From Bacteriovoracaceae bacterium (GTDB taxonomy: Bacteria; Bdellovibrionota; Bacteriovoracia; Bacteriovoracales; Bacteriovoracaceae), in assembly GCA_947441615.1 (NCBI GenBank), contig CANEUH010000011.1, forward strand, positions 1 to 64,000: a stretch of DNA of 64,000 nt, read 5' to 3'. Positions 17,208 to 26,309 of this stretch are shown here, in pieces. Within the stretch, counting starts at the first letter, position 1, and the number at the start of each line of letters is the position of its first letter. Position numbers and translations under genes: made by a program. The notes beneath the pieces were generated by a model. The model did not search any database, was not told where the DNA came from, and saw nothing but the letters and a program-made list of their open reading frames with translations.

Positions 17208-17864
17208 CTAGGATTCAGGGATGAAGTTTAAATTCTCATCCTGAAAGGCCTCGACCCCAAGTAAATGAAGCTCTTCAAACAGCTCTTTTTCTTTCTGAGA
17301 ACCGTAAGGGGCATTGATATAAACGGTCATTCCTTCAACGTCAACCAGCTCAGGAGAAGCCGTATCTCGGTATAATGTAAGAATTAAAGGCGAATTTAAA
17401 AAAGCCCTAATCTCTTTAATTTTATCAGCTAATTTGAGATCTCTAAATGGGCCGTTTTCCGAATGAAAAGAGTAATCTTTTGAAACAGGTTTCCTGGTCA
17501 ACGTTTTTAGCCACTGAAAGACTTTTTTGAGATAAATATCATCATTTTCTGTCATCTCCTCAAGGGAAGCTTCAGAATTTTTATCACGCAAATACGCTTC
17601 AAGCTCTCTTAAAGAAAATGTATCCAATTTACTCATTGGCCGATTAATCAAAAGACTGGCCATAGATTCGAATAACACTTTTGTTACATCATCAATGGGA
17701 CCAAAAAATGACAAATTTTTGACGATTTCATTTTCTAACTCCATGTCAAAGTAGAGATCAGGACCACTTCCGGGGAATTTCTTCATCCCTGGCCCAATTG
17801 TTTCTTTATAATAACGAAGGTTCTCTAAAAGCTTTTTCGCCCGAATCGACTTTACAACACCCAC
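17208..17864 (-). CDS. hypothetical cytoplasmic protein, GTG start
   Basis: A 218-aa soluble protein with no signal peptide or membrane segment. The N-terminal half is helical (KKLLENLRYYKETIGPGMKKFPGSGPDLYFD), and the C-terminal third looks alpha/beta (LILTLYRDTASPELVDVEGMTVYINAPYG). The GTG start at 17864 is fixed by TAGGAGG 8 nt upstream. It diverges from the thiamine pyrophosphokinase-like gene. I do not recognise a family. Confidence 0.65.
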   Translation of the reverse strand: MGVVKSIRAKKLLENLRYYKETIGPGMKKFPGSGPDLYFDMELENEIVKNLSFFGPIDDVTKVLFESMASLLINRPMSKLDTFSLRELEAYLRDKNSEASLEEMTENDDIYLKKVFQWLKTLTRKPVSKDYSFHSENGPFRDLKLADKIKEIRAFLNSPLILTLYRDTASPELVDVEGMTVYINAPYGSQKEKELFEELHLLGVEAFQDENLNFIPES

Positions 17865-17913
17865 AACTTTATCCTCCTACTCAATATGCTCGTTACAGGC
17901 TAAAATAAGATTT

Positions 17914-18540
17914 ATGAAATTACCATCTGAACTAAAAGATAAAAGCGAATGGGTTTTTTTGGGTCCCATGGGCCCTGAGATTCCAGATGCCCTTTCTCTC
18001 CATCCCCTCATTTGTATTGATGGTGGGGCCCATTTTTCAAGAAATGCTGACATCTGGGTCGGTGATAAAGATTCTTTTCATGGAGAAATTGTTTCAAAGC
18101 ATATTTTTAAGTTTTCAGTTCAAAAAGATAAATCAGACCTCTCTCTCGCCTTTGACTTATTAAGTGATTCTTCTCCGAAAACTCTTCATCTCTGGGGATT
18201 TCTTGGCGGAAGAAAAGATCACGAAATCTTTAATCTAGGTGAAGCTTTAAATTTCTTAGATAAAACTCCCGAATCCCAAGTTAGGTTCTATGACCACAAT
18301 GGGAAATTGGCCTTTCATTTAATTTCTGAAGGCCTATGGAAATTTAGTCACCAGGGCCTATTTTCAATTGGGTGTCTAAGGACTGTGGAGCTCAAGATCA
18401 CTGGAAAGTGTGACTATCCAATTCATAAACGCACACCCATTTCACCATTGTCTAGTCACGGACTATCTAATGTCGCCCAGGGTGAAATTGAAATCGACAC
18501 TTCAGGGCCAGTCTTTATTTATTATCCGGAGGATATCTGA
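17914..18540 (+). CDS. thiamine pyrophosphokinase family protein
   Basis: A 208-aa protein with the TPK plan: a Rossmann-like N-terminal half with ICIDGGAHFS (about 33-42), VGDKDSF in place of the GDxDS motif, QKDKSDLSLAFDLL matching the (E/D)xDxTDxxxA stretch and GFLGGRKDHEIFNLGEAL matching GxxGGRxDHxxxN, then a beta-rich C-terminal half. The family transfers pyrophosphate from ATP to thiamine to make TPP. The usual TD is SD here. A TAAAAT hexamer lies 7 nt upstream of the ATG with no Shine-Dalgarno sequence. It overlaps the next gene by 4 bp. Confidence 0.82.
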   Translation: MKLPSELKDKSEWVFLGPMGPEIPDALSLHPLICIDGGAHFSRNADIWVGDKDSFHGEIVSKHIFKFSVQKDKSDLSLAFDLLSDSSPKTLHLWGFLGGRKDHEIFNLGEALNFLDKTPESQVRFYDHNGKLAFHLISEGLWKFSHQGLFSIGCLRTVELKITGKCDYPIHKRTPISPLSSHGLSNVAQGEIEIDTSGPVFIYYPEDI

Positions 18541-19208
18541 GAGCAAATTATCTAGATTCACTCAGAGGAATGGCAGTCATTTGGATGGTGATTTTTCACA
18601 CCGCCTATGACCTAAACATGTTTCAATTTGTAACTTGGGATTTTTCGACTGGATTTTGGTTCGCCTTTCCTAGGGTCATTGCATTTACTTTTTTATTTTG
18701 TGTTGGAGTTTCACTAAATTACACTCATCGCCCTCGGATTAACTGGGGCCCATTAATAAAGCGAAGTCAAAAACTAGGCTTGGCGGCCATCATTATTAGT
18801 GTCAGCACTTATCTTATGTTCCCTTCAAATTGGATTTATTTTGGAACCCTTCATTGTATCTTTGCTGGCTCCATCCTTGGTGCGCTGCTTGTAAACAAGC
18901 GCAAACTCGCCCTCTTGATCTTGATTTTAATTTTAATCGGCCAGTACTATTTTAATTTCGACATCAAATGGGTCTCCTCTCTTACAAAGAGGCAATCCAT
19001 GGACTTTATCCCTATCTACCCTTGGGTTTGGCCCATCTTATTAGGAATCTTGATTCAACCATTCTTGTCTAAGCTAGGTATTCTTCAAGGGATAAAACCT
19101 AACCGATATTTGAATTTTCTTGGACAAAACTCACTTAAAATTTATTTGATTCATCAACCGGTCATCTTTGGCCTTATTTGGGTGGTTAGACAGCTTCTGG
19201 TTAGGTGA
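18537..19208 (+). CDS. HGSNAT-type (DUF1624) membrane protein, likely CTG start
   Basis: A 223-aa protein with about six to seven transmembrane helices. The family's N-terminal signature YLDSLRGMAVIWMVIFHTAYD is present only if translation begins upstream of the tracked ATG at 18570. The only plausible in-frame start is CTG at 18537, which has GGAGG 4 nt upstream and overlaps the previous stop as CTGA. Relatives of heparan-alpha-glucosaminide acetyltransferase move acetyl groups across membranes to sugars; the substrate here is unknown. Translational coupling to the TPK-like gene suggests co-expression, not necessarily shared function. Confidence 0.75.
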   Translation: MRANYLDSLRGMAVIWMVIFHTAYDLNMFQFVTWDFSTGFWFAFPRVIAFTFLFCVGVSLNYTHRPRINWGPLIKRSQKLGLAAIIISVSTYLMFPSNWIYFGTLHCIFAGSILGALLVNKRKLALLILILILIGQYYFNFDIKWVSSLTKRQSMDFIPIYPWVWPILLGILIQPFLSKLGILQGIKPNRYLNFLGQNSLKIYLIHQPVIFGLIWVVRQLLVR

Positions 19209-19242
19209 CAATCTCTCACCAACGTGAGAAATTACCCGCCAA

Positions 19243-20856
19243 ATGAACACAATTATCCAGTATTACAGAAAAGTAGAACTTTTTTTTGGTAACCTCAAAT
19301 TTGCCGTCGTCATCATACTTCTTTTTGCGGCCTCTCTCGCTTACGGCACATTTATGGAGTCCTACCACGGAACAGAGTATGCCAATCGCTTAATCTATAA
19401 ATCCCTTTGGTTCATGGGCATTCAATTTGGAATGTTTCTCTCCATTCTTTTTGCAACTCTCATTAGACTTCCATTTAAAAAGCATTTGGCCGGCTTCTAC
19501 GTGATTCATGCTGGTCTCATTACCTTGTTTCTTGGCTCTTATGTAACCTATCAGTCAGGAGTGGATGGATCACTAACTCTCAATCCTAACCTTCCGGCCA
19601 GAGAGATTCAGCTCAATGAGGATGAGTTTAAAATTCAATTCCCTTCAAAAGGAAAGGAAGTCACCGTCTCACTACCTTATGGAGCGTTTGAGAAGAATTT
19701 GGGCTATGAATACGAAGGAATTAAAGTTAATAAATTCCTTCCTTTTGCAGAAAATGAACAAGGCTGGGTCCCAGTAAAAGTCGAGGACTCTTCCCAGTCA
19801 TCAACAAAATACCTTCTTTATAACGATAATTTTTCTGAGAATATTACCCTGAGTCTTCACCCACAGTCTGACTTTAATAATACTCAGCAACTTGGGCCCC
19901 TTAATGTCCACTATATGCCAAGCTCACTCTTAAATTGTTTTGGCGAAAACACAAAAGACGGTCTCATTATCTGGAACGGAGAAACCTCTGGGTGCATGAG
20001 TCCTGGGCCAAATGACATAAAAAAATTAAAAAACGTAAGCGGCCGAGAAGTGATTGAAGTGAGCTATGAGGGAAGGAAAATAAGATTTCTTCCGAACATG
20101 TCACCTCTTCCCCTAGATGATAAGATGGAACTTAATGAGTCGTCTCCGTTTAGAGTATTCAGTAAAAAGATGTTCGAAACTTCGCCCCATTTATTTTTAT
20201 TTGGAAAAAGTGCAGCTTTTTATAACAAAGAAACCCTTAAGTGGGAGTCCTTTGCTTCAATGGAAAAGGGAATTGCACTTCCTTGGATGGGGTTTAAGGT
20301 GAATGTGATTGAACATAGAACCGATGCCTACCCTACAATGATACCGGTCTACACGAAACCCATTCAGGACAATGGTCAGATCATCAAAGGGAATCTCAAG
20401 GCGGTTGAAGTTGAAGTTAATGATCAGAGGTTTTGGGTGAATTCAACCCAACCAGTGGCCTTTAATCAAAATGGGGAGAGGATCACATTTGAGCTTTCAA
20501 AGAAGCAACTTCTTCTTCCTTACGAGCTCGTTCTTGATCAGTTCAAAATGGACACAGACCCAGGAACTAATAATCCCGCAAGCTATGAGAGTTTTGTCAC
20601 TCTTTTCAAGGGGAATGAGGGCTCTACTAAGCATCGCGTTTTCATGAATAACCCACTTAAGTATAAAGATTTCACCTTCTATCAAGCATCTTATTTTCAA
20701 ACCAATGAAGGCCCTTACGGAAGTGTTCTTTCAGTAAATTTTGACCCAGGCCGATTTTGGAAATATCTTGGCTCATTTTTATTGGTATTTGGATCAATCT
20801 GGCATTTTGTTCTGAGAAAAAAACCTATTTTAAAACCTGGAGAAGCTCGTGCTTAA
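19243..20856 (+). CDS. resB: ResB-like cytochrome c biogenesis protein
   Basis: A 537-aa ResB/Ccs1 family protein of the system II cytochrome c maturation machinery, which holds and delivers haem to apocytochrome c with CcsA. Transmembrane helices lie at about 18-36, 58-78, 83-105 and 506-524, with a large periplasmic domain between the third and fourth, as in the family. The N-terminal segment LKFAVVIILLFAASLAYGTFME is characteristic. It overlaps ccsA by 8 bp, so both subunits are made together. A short hairpin (TCTCAC / GTGAGA) lies just before the start. Confidence 0.9.
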   Translation: MNTIIQYYRKVELFFGNLKFAVVIILLFAASLAYGTFMESYHGTEYANRLIYKSLWFMGIQFGMFLSILFATLIRLPFKKHLAGFYVIHAGLITLFLGSYVTYQSGVDGSLTLNPNLPAREIQLNEDEFKIQFPSKGKEVTVSLPYGAFEKNLGYEYEGIKVNKFLPFAENEQGWVPVKVEDSSQSSTKYLLYNDNFSENITLSLHPQSDFNNTQQLGPLNVHYMPSSLLNCFGENTKDGLIIWNGETSGCMSPGPNDIKKLKNVSGREVIEVSYEGRKIRFLPNMSPLPLDDKMELNESSPFRVFSKKMFETSPHLFLFGKSAAFYNKETLKWESFASMEKGIALPWMGFKVNVIEHRTDAYPTMIPVYTKPIQDNGQIIKGNLKAVEVEVNDQRFWVNSTQPVAFNQNGERITFELSKKQLLLPYELVLDQFKMDTDPGTNNPASYESFVTLFKGNEGSTKHRVFMNNPLKYKDFTFYQASYFQTNEGPYGSVLSVNFDPGRFWKYLGSFLLVFGSIWHFVLRKKPILKPGEARA

Positions 20857-22375
20857 ATATATATTCATTTTTTTAATGATGAGTGGATCATTATTCGCTC
20901 AAAGTTCATTAAATTTTTGTACCAATGAACTTGAGACATTCCCTACTCAGTCAGGCGGAAGAGAAAAACCATTATATGTGCTAGCGACTGAAACCATAAA
21001 ATATATCACTGGTGAGTCTAAAGTTGGCGAATTCAGTTCAACTGAGGCCTTCTGCAAACTCTCCTTAAAGGCCTTTGGAATGCCCTTGGATCTTCCTATT
21101 AAGGTCAAGGTTGATCACGTCGATGTTAGAAAGGCACTCGGATTGAATTCAAATGAGACTCATATTCCCATCAATAATTTAGTTGAAAAAAAGGCCATCA
21201 TTCCTCAAGAGCTGGCCAAAATTAAAGAGAACAATAGCTTTAAGAAAGAATTAAACAAGGTTCAAGGCCGGCTTCAAACTTATGAGGCGATCATTAGTGC
21301 AAGGGCCTGGTCCATACCCATCACTCAAGATGGAAAGATTCAATTTGTTCCACTGTCTGAGTTTATTACAGAGGCGAGGATTTCTTCCGCTCAAGGTAAA
21401 GGGTCCAATCCTATTCAATATCTTTTTCAGGAAGCTAAAGAGAATTACCTAAAGGCGAAAGGGGATAAATATCTTTTAGAGCTTAAGTATTATAAATGGA
21501 ACTTTTTTACTTGGGCGCTTCTTCTGTCAATTATTGGCATCATGCTCTTTATTGTCACAAAAAATAAAATTCCTGGGGCCATCGTCACAGGACTCTCTAT
21601 CGCCCTTCAACTAACTGCGATGAGTATGAGGGTCATGATCTCAGGCAGAGCACCCATTACCAACATGTATGAAACAGTTATGTTTTCTGGATTTGGAGCA
21701 CTGATTATCAGTATCGTGATCTTTTTTATGAGAAAAGAAATTGTTTTTGTCGTAGCGGGCCTTGCTTTTAACGTCCTCTCTTTAATGATGATGAAATTTG
21801 CAAATGGGATGCTTGATGAGGGGATATCACCACTTGTACCCGTTCTTCGGGATAATTTTTGGCTATCCACTCATGTGACAACGGTCATTCTCTCCTACGC
21901 CGCCTTGGCGCTGTCTTGGGTTCTTTCGAATTCTCTACTGATAAGGGCCCGGTTTAAAAATGTCAGCTCAGGTGATTATCGATATGAAGTTGATCTCATC
22001 TACACCAGTATTAAATTTGGAGTGGTTCTACTTGCTGCTGGCGTGATCCTCGGAGGAGTCTGGGCAGACTATTCTTGGGGGCGATTCTGGGGCTGGGACC
22101 CAAAGGAGACGTGGTCTTTAATTGTTCTTCTGATCTACATGGCAATTCTTCATGGAAAATACACCACATGGATTCCGGCCCATCGGTTTGTTCCTTTAGT
22201 CGCAGGGGCCTTTATGAGTGTTATGATGGCCTGGTTCGGAGTGAACTATATTCTTGCCAGTGGCCTTCATTCTTATGGATTTTCTGAGGGTGGAGCGGTT
22301 TTTTTAGGAAGCTTTTTTGCAGTTCAAATCTTTGTATTAATTCTTTGCGGAAAGAGAAGTACTGCTGCCGCTTAA
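20849..22375 (+). CDS. ccsA: CcsA-like cytochrome c biogenesis protein with extra N-terminal domain
   Basis: A 508-aa CcsA/ResC haem-handling protein. It has a signal peptide (1-17), a periplasmic domain of about 190 residues, then about eight transmembrane helices from residue 213. The haem-binding tryptophan-rich WWD motif is present (GRFWGWDPKETW, about 410-421), with His residues in flanking loops. The N-terminal extension is longer than in minimal CcsA proteins and resembles that of some epsilon-proteobacterial and Bacteroidetes forms. The GTG start has GGAG upstream and lies within the resB end. The stop sits in the loop of a hairpin. Confidence 0.92.
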   Translation: MLKYIFIFLMMSGSLFAQSSLNFCTNELETFPTQSGGREKPLYVLATETIKYITGESKVGEFSSTEAFCKLSLKAFGMPLDLPIKVKVDHVDVRKALGLNSNETHIPINNLVEKKAIIPQELAKIKENNSFKKELNKVQGRLQTYEAIISARAWSIPITQDGKIQFVPLSEFITEARISSAQGKGSNPIQYLFQEAKENYLKAKGDKYLLELKYYKWNFFTWALLLSIIGIMLFIVTKNKIPGAIVTGLSIALQLTAMSMRVMISGRAPITNMYETVMFSGFGALIISIVIFFMRKEIVFVVAGLAFNVLSLMMMKFANGMLDEGISPLVPVLRDNFWLSTHVTTVILSYAALALSWVLSNSLLIRARFKNVSSGDYRYEVDLIYTSIKFGVVLLAAGVILGGVWADYSWGRFWGWDPKETWSLIVLLIYMAILHGKYTTWIPAHRFVPLVAGAFMSVMMAWFGVNYILASGLHSYGFSEGGAVFLGSFFAVQIFVLILCGKRSTAAA

Positions 22376-22387
22376 GGCAGCAGTACT
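22358..22387. terminator. hairpin spanning the ccsA stop codon
   Basis: A perfect 12-bp stem (AGTACTGCTGCC / GGCAGCAGTACT) encloses the loop GCTTAA, which holds the stop codon. It lies between converging genes. A weak T-rich stretch follows only on the minus strand, so it may work as a weak terminator or protect 3' ends. Confidence 0.55.
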
Positions 22388-22397
22388 AAAAACGAAA

Positions 22398-23630
22398 CTA
22401 TCTAACGATATAGTAATTTGCTCTTTGAGAATAGATTTTCTCAATCATAACTGAATCACCAGTTGACTCGAAGTAACCAATAAGGGCACCTTCAAGGCGA
22501 ACCTGTTCAACGTAGAATGATTTAATGAAAGTCTCTACACTTCCCTTTAACCAGCCTGGAAGCTTAATAAAGCCAATCGCTACTCCACCAAGATTTAAAA
22601 GAGCACGATTTCTCTTCACACGCTTTGGATTAGAGTAATCGAAAGCAAGAGCTGGTTTAGAAGAGAACTGATGAGCATTTTTATGTAAGTGATAAATCTT
22701 ACGAGCGCCATCTTCAGTAACTTCAACGAAGTTAAAGTTAAGCTTTTTCATGTTTTGAAATCTTACGTTTGTGAGAGGGCCTTGCCATTCACGGATACGG
22801 CTGTTTCCTGAACGAACAGTCATATAGAAGTTATTCATTCCATAATTTAACCAATCACGAGCTGCTTTATTAGATTCAATAAAGTTCATAGCATCAATTC
22901 TATACTCATAGATTGATGAAACAGATCTATCAACTTCTTCTTTCGTCATCCCAAGCTCAGTTTCAGGGATTGTTTCGAAGTAGTGAAGAAGCATATTGTG
23001 ATGAAAGTGACGCTGCTCAAGCATCATATCGTGGACTCTAACGATCACAAAAGTCGCAATGTTAAGAACTGGAATGTTAGAGAAACGCTTTTGTGCTTCT
23101 CTAAGTGCCCATTCAACAACTTTATAAGTGACATTCTTTTTATAGAAGAAACGAGGGTCTTCTAGATTTGCCAAAACTGTCGGGTCAATAAATAGCATCG
23201 CTTCTTGAAGTTTCGTTTGGAATTCATTCCAAAAGTCAGTTTGATTGACACCGACAAAGGCTTCATCAATATTGATGTTTGGGATATTCATGAGAGCGTT
23301 TTTAAGAGCTGAAGCCTCGAAAGACCAAGCTTCCTTAGAATCCATTTCGTAACCCAAATCTCTCATGAGTTCATTAATTTCAGCTTCTTTTTCAGCAGAC
23401 CCCAAAGCAGTAAATGTATGTTGCTCTTTAATGAGGTCATCTTTAATTTGCTCAATAAAAGGCATAATCGTGAATTTCGTCACAGCTTTTTTAAGTTTAA
23501 TAACTGTAACTTTGTTCTGATCGTTTTTAACAATCTTGAATCGATCGTTAAAACCCTGGATCGACATATCTTGAGCGAATGCTGATAAAGTCAGCATCAG
23601 TCCAAAACACATGGTGATAAAACGGGACAT
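22398..23630 (-). CDS. secreted protein of unknown function, 410 aa
   Basis: The ATG at 23630 has TAAGGAGG at ideal spacing and starts a clean signal peptide (ITMCFGLMLTLSAFAQ). The tracked start at 23684 would put 18 unlikely residues ahead of it. The mature protein is mostly helical with many charged residues, His-rich around RHFHHNMLLHYF, and ends in an amphipathic region. There is no lipobox and no recognisable catalytic motif. It is monocistronic, with a convergent hairpin at its end. No family recognised. Confidence 0.75.
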   Translation of the reverse strand: MSRFITMCFGLMLTLSAFAQDMSIQGFNDRFKIVKNDQNKVTVIKLKKAVTKFTIMPFIEQIKDDLIKEQHTFTALGSAEKEAEINELMRDLGYEMDSKEAWSFEASALKNALMNIPNINIDEAFVGVNQTDFWNEFQTKLQEAMLFIDPTVLANLEDPRFFYKKNVTYKVVEWALREAQKRFSNIPVLNIATFVIVRVHDMMLEQRHFHHNMLLHYFETIPETELGMTKEEVDRSVSSIYEYRIDAMNFIESNKAARDWLNYGMNNFYMTVRSGNSRIREWQGPLTNVRFQNMKKLNFNFVEVTEDGARKIYHLHKNAHQFSSKPALAFDYSNPKRVKRNRALLNLGGVAIGFIKLPGWLKGSVETFIKSFYVEQVRLEGALIGYFESTGDSVMIEKIYSQRANYYIVR

Positions 23631-23789
23631 GGAATCCTCCTTAATTATTATGAAAAACCTTCCAAATTGGTTTCTAATTTTCAATAGTTAATGCTAACTG
23701 GTATTAAAAGACCTCGACAATTGTTCTAAGTGCTAGAAATGAGCTGTTTCTTCTGTTATTTTCTTACAAAGGAAAAACAAGGAAAAACC

Positions 23790-24518
23790 ATGAACTGGGC
23801 CATCACTCTATCTCTTATTATTCACTGGTACCTCTCTCTTTTTTGCCAGACTTTTTATCTCCACCGCTATTCCTCTCATGGTATGTTTAAAATGCCTTAC
23901 TGGCTTGATCGAGTATTCTATCTCATGACCTATATCCTTCAGGGGCCTTCTTTTTTAAACCCTCGCGCTTATGCACTTCTTCATCAGGCCCACCACAAAT
24001 ACTCCGACACCGAAAAAGATCCACATTCTCCGCACTTTTATCCATCGATAAAAAAAATGATGATTAAAACGTTTTACGATTATCATGCCTTAGTTAAAAA
24101 CCCCGTCGGAGAAAGAAGTGATCACTACTATCCCACTTGGAAAACCCTAGACCGATTTGCTGAATCAAAAATTCATACCCTTTTTTGGATTGGTCTATAT
24201 CTATTCCTCTATCAGTTTGTCGTGGATTCACCTTGGCAGTACATTTTTCTTCTCGTTCATTTCTTAATGGGTCCCATCCAAGGTGCTACTGTGAACTGGT
24301 TTGGCCACAAAGTCGGTTACAGAAATTTTTCTTTACCTGATCAATCACGAAATACAATACCAGTAGATATCTTTCTCATGGGTGAACTTTATCAAAATAA
24401 CCACCACCAATTTCCTATGGCGCAAAACTTTGCCAAGAAATGGTTTGAATGGGATCCAACCTATCCAGTTATTTGGGTATTGAAGAATTTGGGGCTTTTG
24501 AAGACTCAGCAATCTTAA
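23790..24518 (+). CDS. acyl-CoA/acyl-lipid desaturase
   Basis: A 242-aa membrane desaturase of the stearoyl-CoA type, which would introduce a double bond into acyl chains at the inner membrane using a diiron centre. It has four hydrophobic segments and three His boxes: HRYSSH (HX4H), HQAHH (HXXHH) and QNNHH, where the usual first His of the third box is Gln. AAGGA precedes the ATG at 23790, so the tracked N terminus from 23730 is rejected. Its 3' end overlaps the convergent protease gene by 50 bp. Confidence 0.88.
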   Translation: MNWAITLSLIIHWYLSLFCQTFYLHRYSSHGMFKMPYWLDRVFYLMTYILQGPSFLNPRAYALLHQAHHKYSDTEKDPHSPHFYPSIKKMMIKTFYDYHALVKNPVGERSDHYYPTWKTLDRFAESKIHTLFWIGLYLFLYQFVVDSPWQYIFLLVHFLMGPIQGATVNWFGHKVGYRNFSLPDQSRNTIPVDIFLMGELYQNNHHQFPMAQNFAKKWFEWDPTYPVIWVLKNLGLLKTQQS

Positions 24519-25452
24519 CTTTTCTGTGTCTAAAAATACGGTTGTACCATGATCTGAAGCTTTTAATTTCTCGGACAAGTTCTGGCCTTTGCTGCCTGAG
24601 TTCATGATAAATGGTCGTCACTAAGACTCCTCGATTAAAAGCAGCGTCATCAATAAAGTTTCCTCCGGTATGTCCCCAATTAACACCTATCACATAACCT
24701 CTATCATTAAAAATGGGAGCACCCGAAGAGCCACCTAATGTTGGGACGTAGTGAAAAAACTCTCCCTGATGAATCGCCATACCTCTGCCAATTGAGGCCT
24801 GAATACCAAGGCCCGCGGCATTTCCAATATGAAGGAGCCTTATATCTTTGTTACTTCTAGTAAACTTAGAGAGACGAAGAGGCTTAATTTCAGAAGAAAG
24901 AGGATCTCCATTTTGCATATTTTTCATTTGAACAACACAGTAATCAAAACGCCGACTACAGAATCTAATTTTTTCACAGAAGACTGTTTCTTCTTTGTGA
25001 TTGAGCCTGATACTGAACTTTCCACATCCCCAATTTTTAGAATTAGGTCTAGCTGCAATCACATGGCGGTTGGTGAAAACAAGATTTTTTCCTACCAGAA
25101 AAGCTGTCGCAACATTTGTCCCTGAACCAGTTTTCGCTTCAAAAACGGAAAGACCAAGCTCTTGTTGATCCTCGAAATCTTCGAGGTCAATTTCACTAAA
25201 ATATCCATTTTTAAAAACTTTCGCCCCAATGGTTTCACCGTTAATGATCTCAATTACGGGGCCCGTCACTTTAACTAAACTATCATCATCACTTAACTGA
25301 TAGCCTTTAAAAATATAATGAAGGCCAGCTAGGCTTCGAGAAGGAATAATGGTCCATGAACTTGGAAGACCTCTGAAGGCATCCCCTTTTTCATCCAGGG
25401 AGAGAGTCAGAAATAAAACAAAAAATAGGCCAGGAAGATGTCCTTTCCTCAT
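24469..25452 (-). CDS. secreted trypsin-like serine protease
   Basis: A 327-aa S1-type protease with an N-terminal signal peptide (FFVLFLTLSL). The catalytic triad is complete: His130 (FTNRHVIA), Asp170 (RRFDYCVV) and Ser243 (LGGSSGAPIF). The segment from about 105 to 275 has the double beta-barrel spacing, and two Cys flank the active-site region. About 80 residues before the protease domain and 50 after it are unassigned. It probably acts in the periplasm or outside the cell. The last 50 bp overlap the desaturase gene on the other strand. Confidence 0.85.
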   Translation of the reverse strand: MRKGHLPGLFFVLFLTLSLDEKGDAFRGLPSSWTIIPSRSLAGLHYIFKGYQLSDDDSLVKVTGPVIEIINGETIGAKVFKNGYFSEIDLEDFEDQQELGLSVFEAKTGSGTNVATAFLVGKNLVFTNRHVIAARPNSKNWGCGKFSIRLNHKEETVFCEKIRFCSRRFDYCVVQMKNMQNGDPLSSEIKPLRLSKFTRSNKDIRLLHIGNAAGLGIQASIGRGMAIHQGEFFHYVPTLGGSSGAPIFNDRGYVIGVNWGHTGGNFIDDAAFNRGVLVTTIYHELRQQRPELVREIKSFRSWYNRIFRHRKVKIAESSKAPNSSIPK

Positions 25453-25493
25453 ATAAAGAAGACATCGGTCAAATCACTTTTTTTATTCGCCTT

Positions 25494-26267
25494 TTAGGCC
25501 TCTGAGTGAATTTCTTTAGAAATATACGAAGTTTTCGGTAACTGCTGTTGGTAAGGGTTTGTTCTTAAAACCTCATCCCAAAGGGAGTATCTCATATCAA
25601 GTGACTTTAAACCTGCATCCAAGGCCATCTTCTCAAGCTCAGGATTACCTTGAGTCAAGTTTGAAAGGGCCTTCAGTGCAAGAGGTCCGTGCTCTCCGGA
25701 ATCGACCTCAATATGCCTCTCCAGATAATAAAGGAAAGTTGGTGCACTCACCTTTTCTTTTTTTAGAGTATCGACAATTGCTTGAAACATATCTGGAATA
25801 AGTTTTTCACGGCCAAAGAAGAAACTAGAGGCCACTTCAACTACGTGCCCATTTCGAGCGAGATTAATATTAAATTCAACGAATTCTCTGGCACCAGAAG
25901 GAATCAAGCCATAATCACCGGTCTCAAGAAATTTCTTGATAAGGGTAGTATCGGCCCCGATTTCTTCCATCCCACGAAGATACAAATTAAAATGAGAAAC
26001 TGGATGTCCCTCTTGATCAAGATCACTCTCTTCGCCCACAACAATTTGGTTAATCAATCTCACCATTTCAGTTGGATATTTAGAAGGTTTCCAAGGGAGT
26101 GAAACACAAGTTATATGAATCTGAAGAGATTTTAAAAGACTCATAAAATCCCAAACAGCAAACACATGGTAGCCCATGAAGTGCCTGATGGAATCAAGGT
26201 TAGAAAAAGTGGCGTAAACTGGATGCTTTGTAAGCTCAGCTTGCTTAAGATTTATGTCGTTTTTCAT
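25494..26267 (-). CDS. DUF3050 protein, haem-oxygenase-like fold
   Basis: A 257-aa all-helical protein matching DUF3050 in its typical stretches: an N-terminal HPVYATFSNLDSIRHFMGYHVFAVWDFMSLLK, then VVGEESDLD, and ERHIEVDSGEHGPLA near 195-210. The fold class includes haem-oxygenase-like diiron oxidases, and the Glu, His and Asp-x3-His pattern here could bind metals. The reaction is unknown. The tracked TTG start is 6 bp further up; I prefer the ATG at 26267, which sits 8 nt after a TATAAA. It follows the coiled-coil gene on the same strand. Confidence 0.8.
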   Translation of the reverse strand: MKNDINLKQAELTKHPVYATFSNLDSIRHFMGYHVFAVWDFMSLLKSLQIHITCVSLPWKPSKYPTEMVRLINQIVVGEESDLDQEGHPVSHFNLYLRGMEEIGADTTLIKKFLETGDYGLIPSGAREFVEFNINLARNGHVVEVASSFFFGREKLIPDMFQAIVDTLKKEKVSAPTFLYYLERHIEVDSGEHGPLALKALSNLTQGNPELEKMALDAGLKSLDMRYSLWDEVLRTNPYQQQLPKTSYISKEIHSEA

Positions 26268-26309
26268 ACCCAAAATTTATATGAAAATGAGGAAAAAAGT
26301 AAGGGAGTT

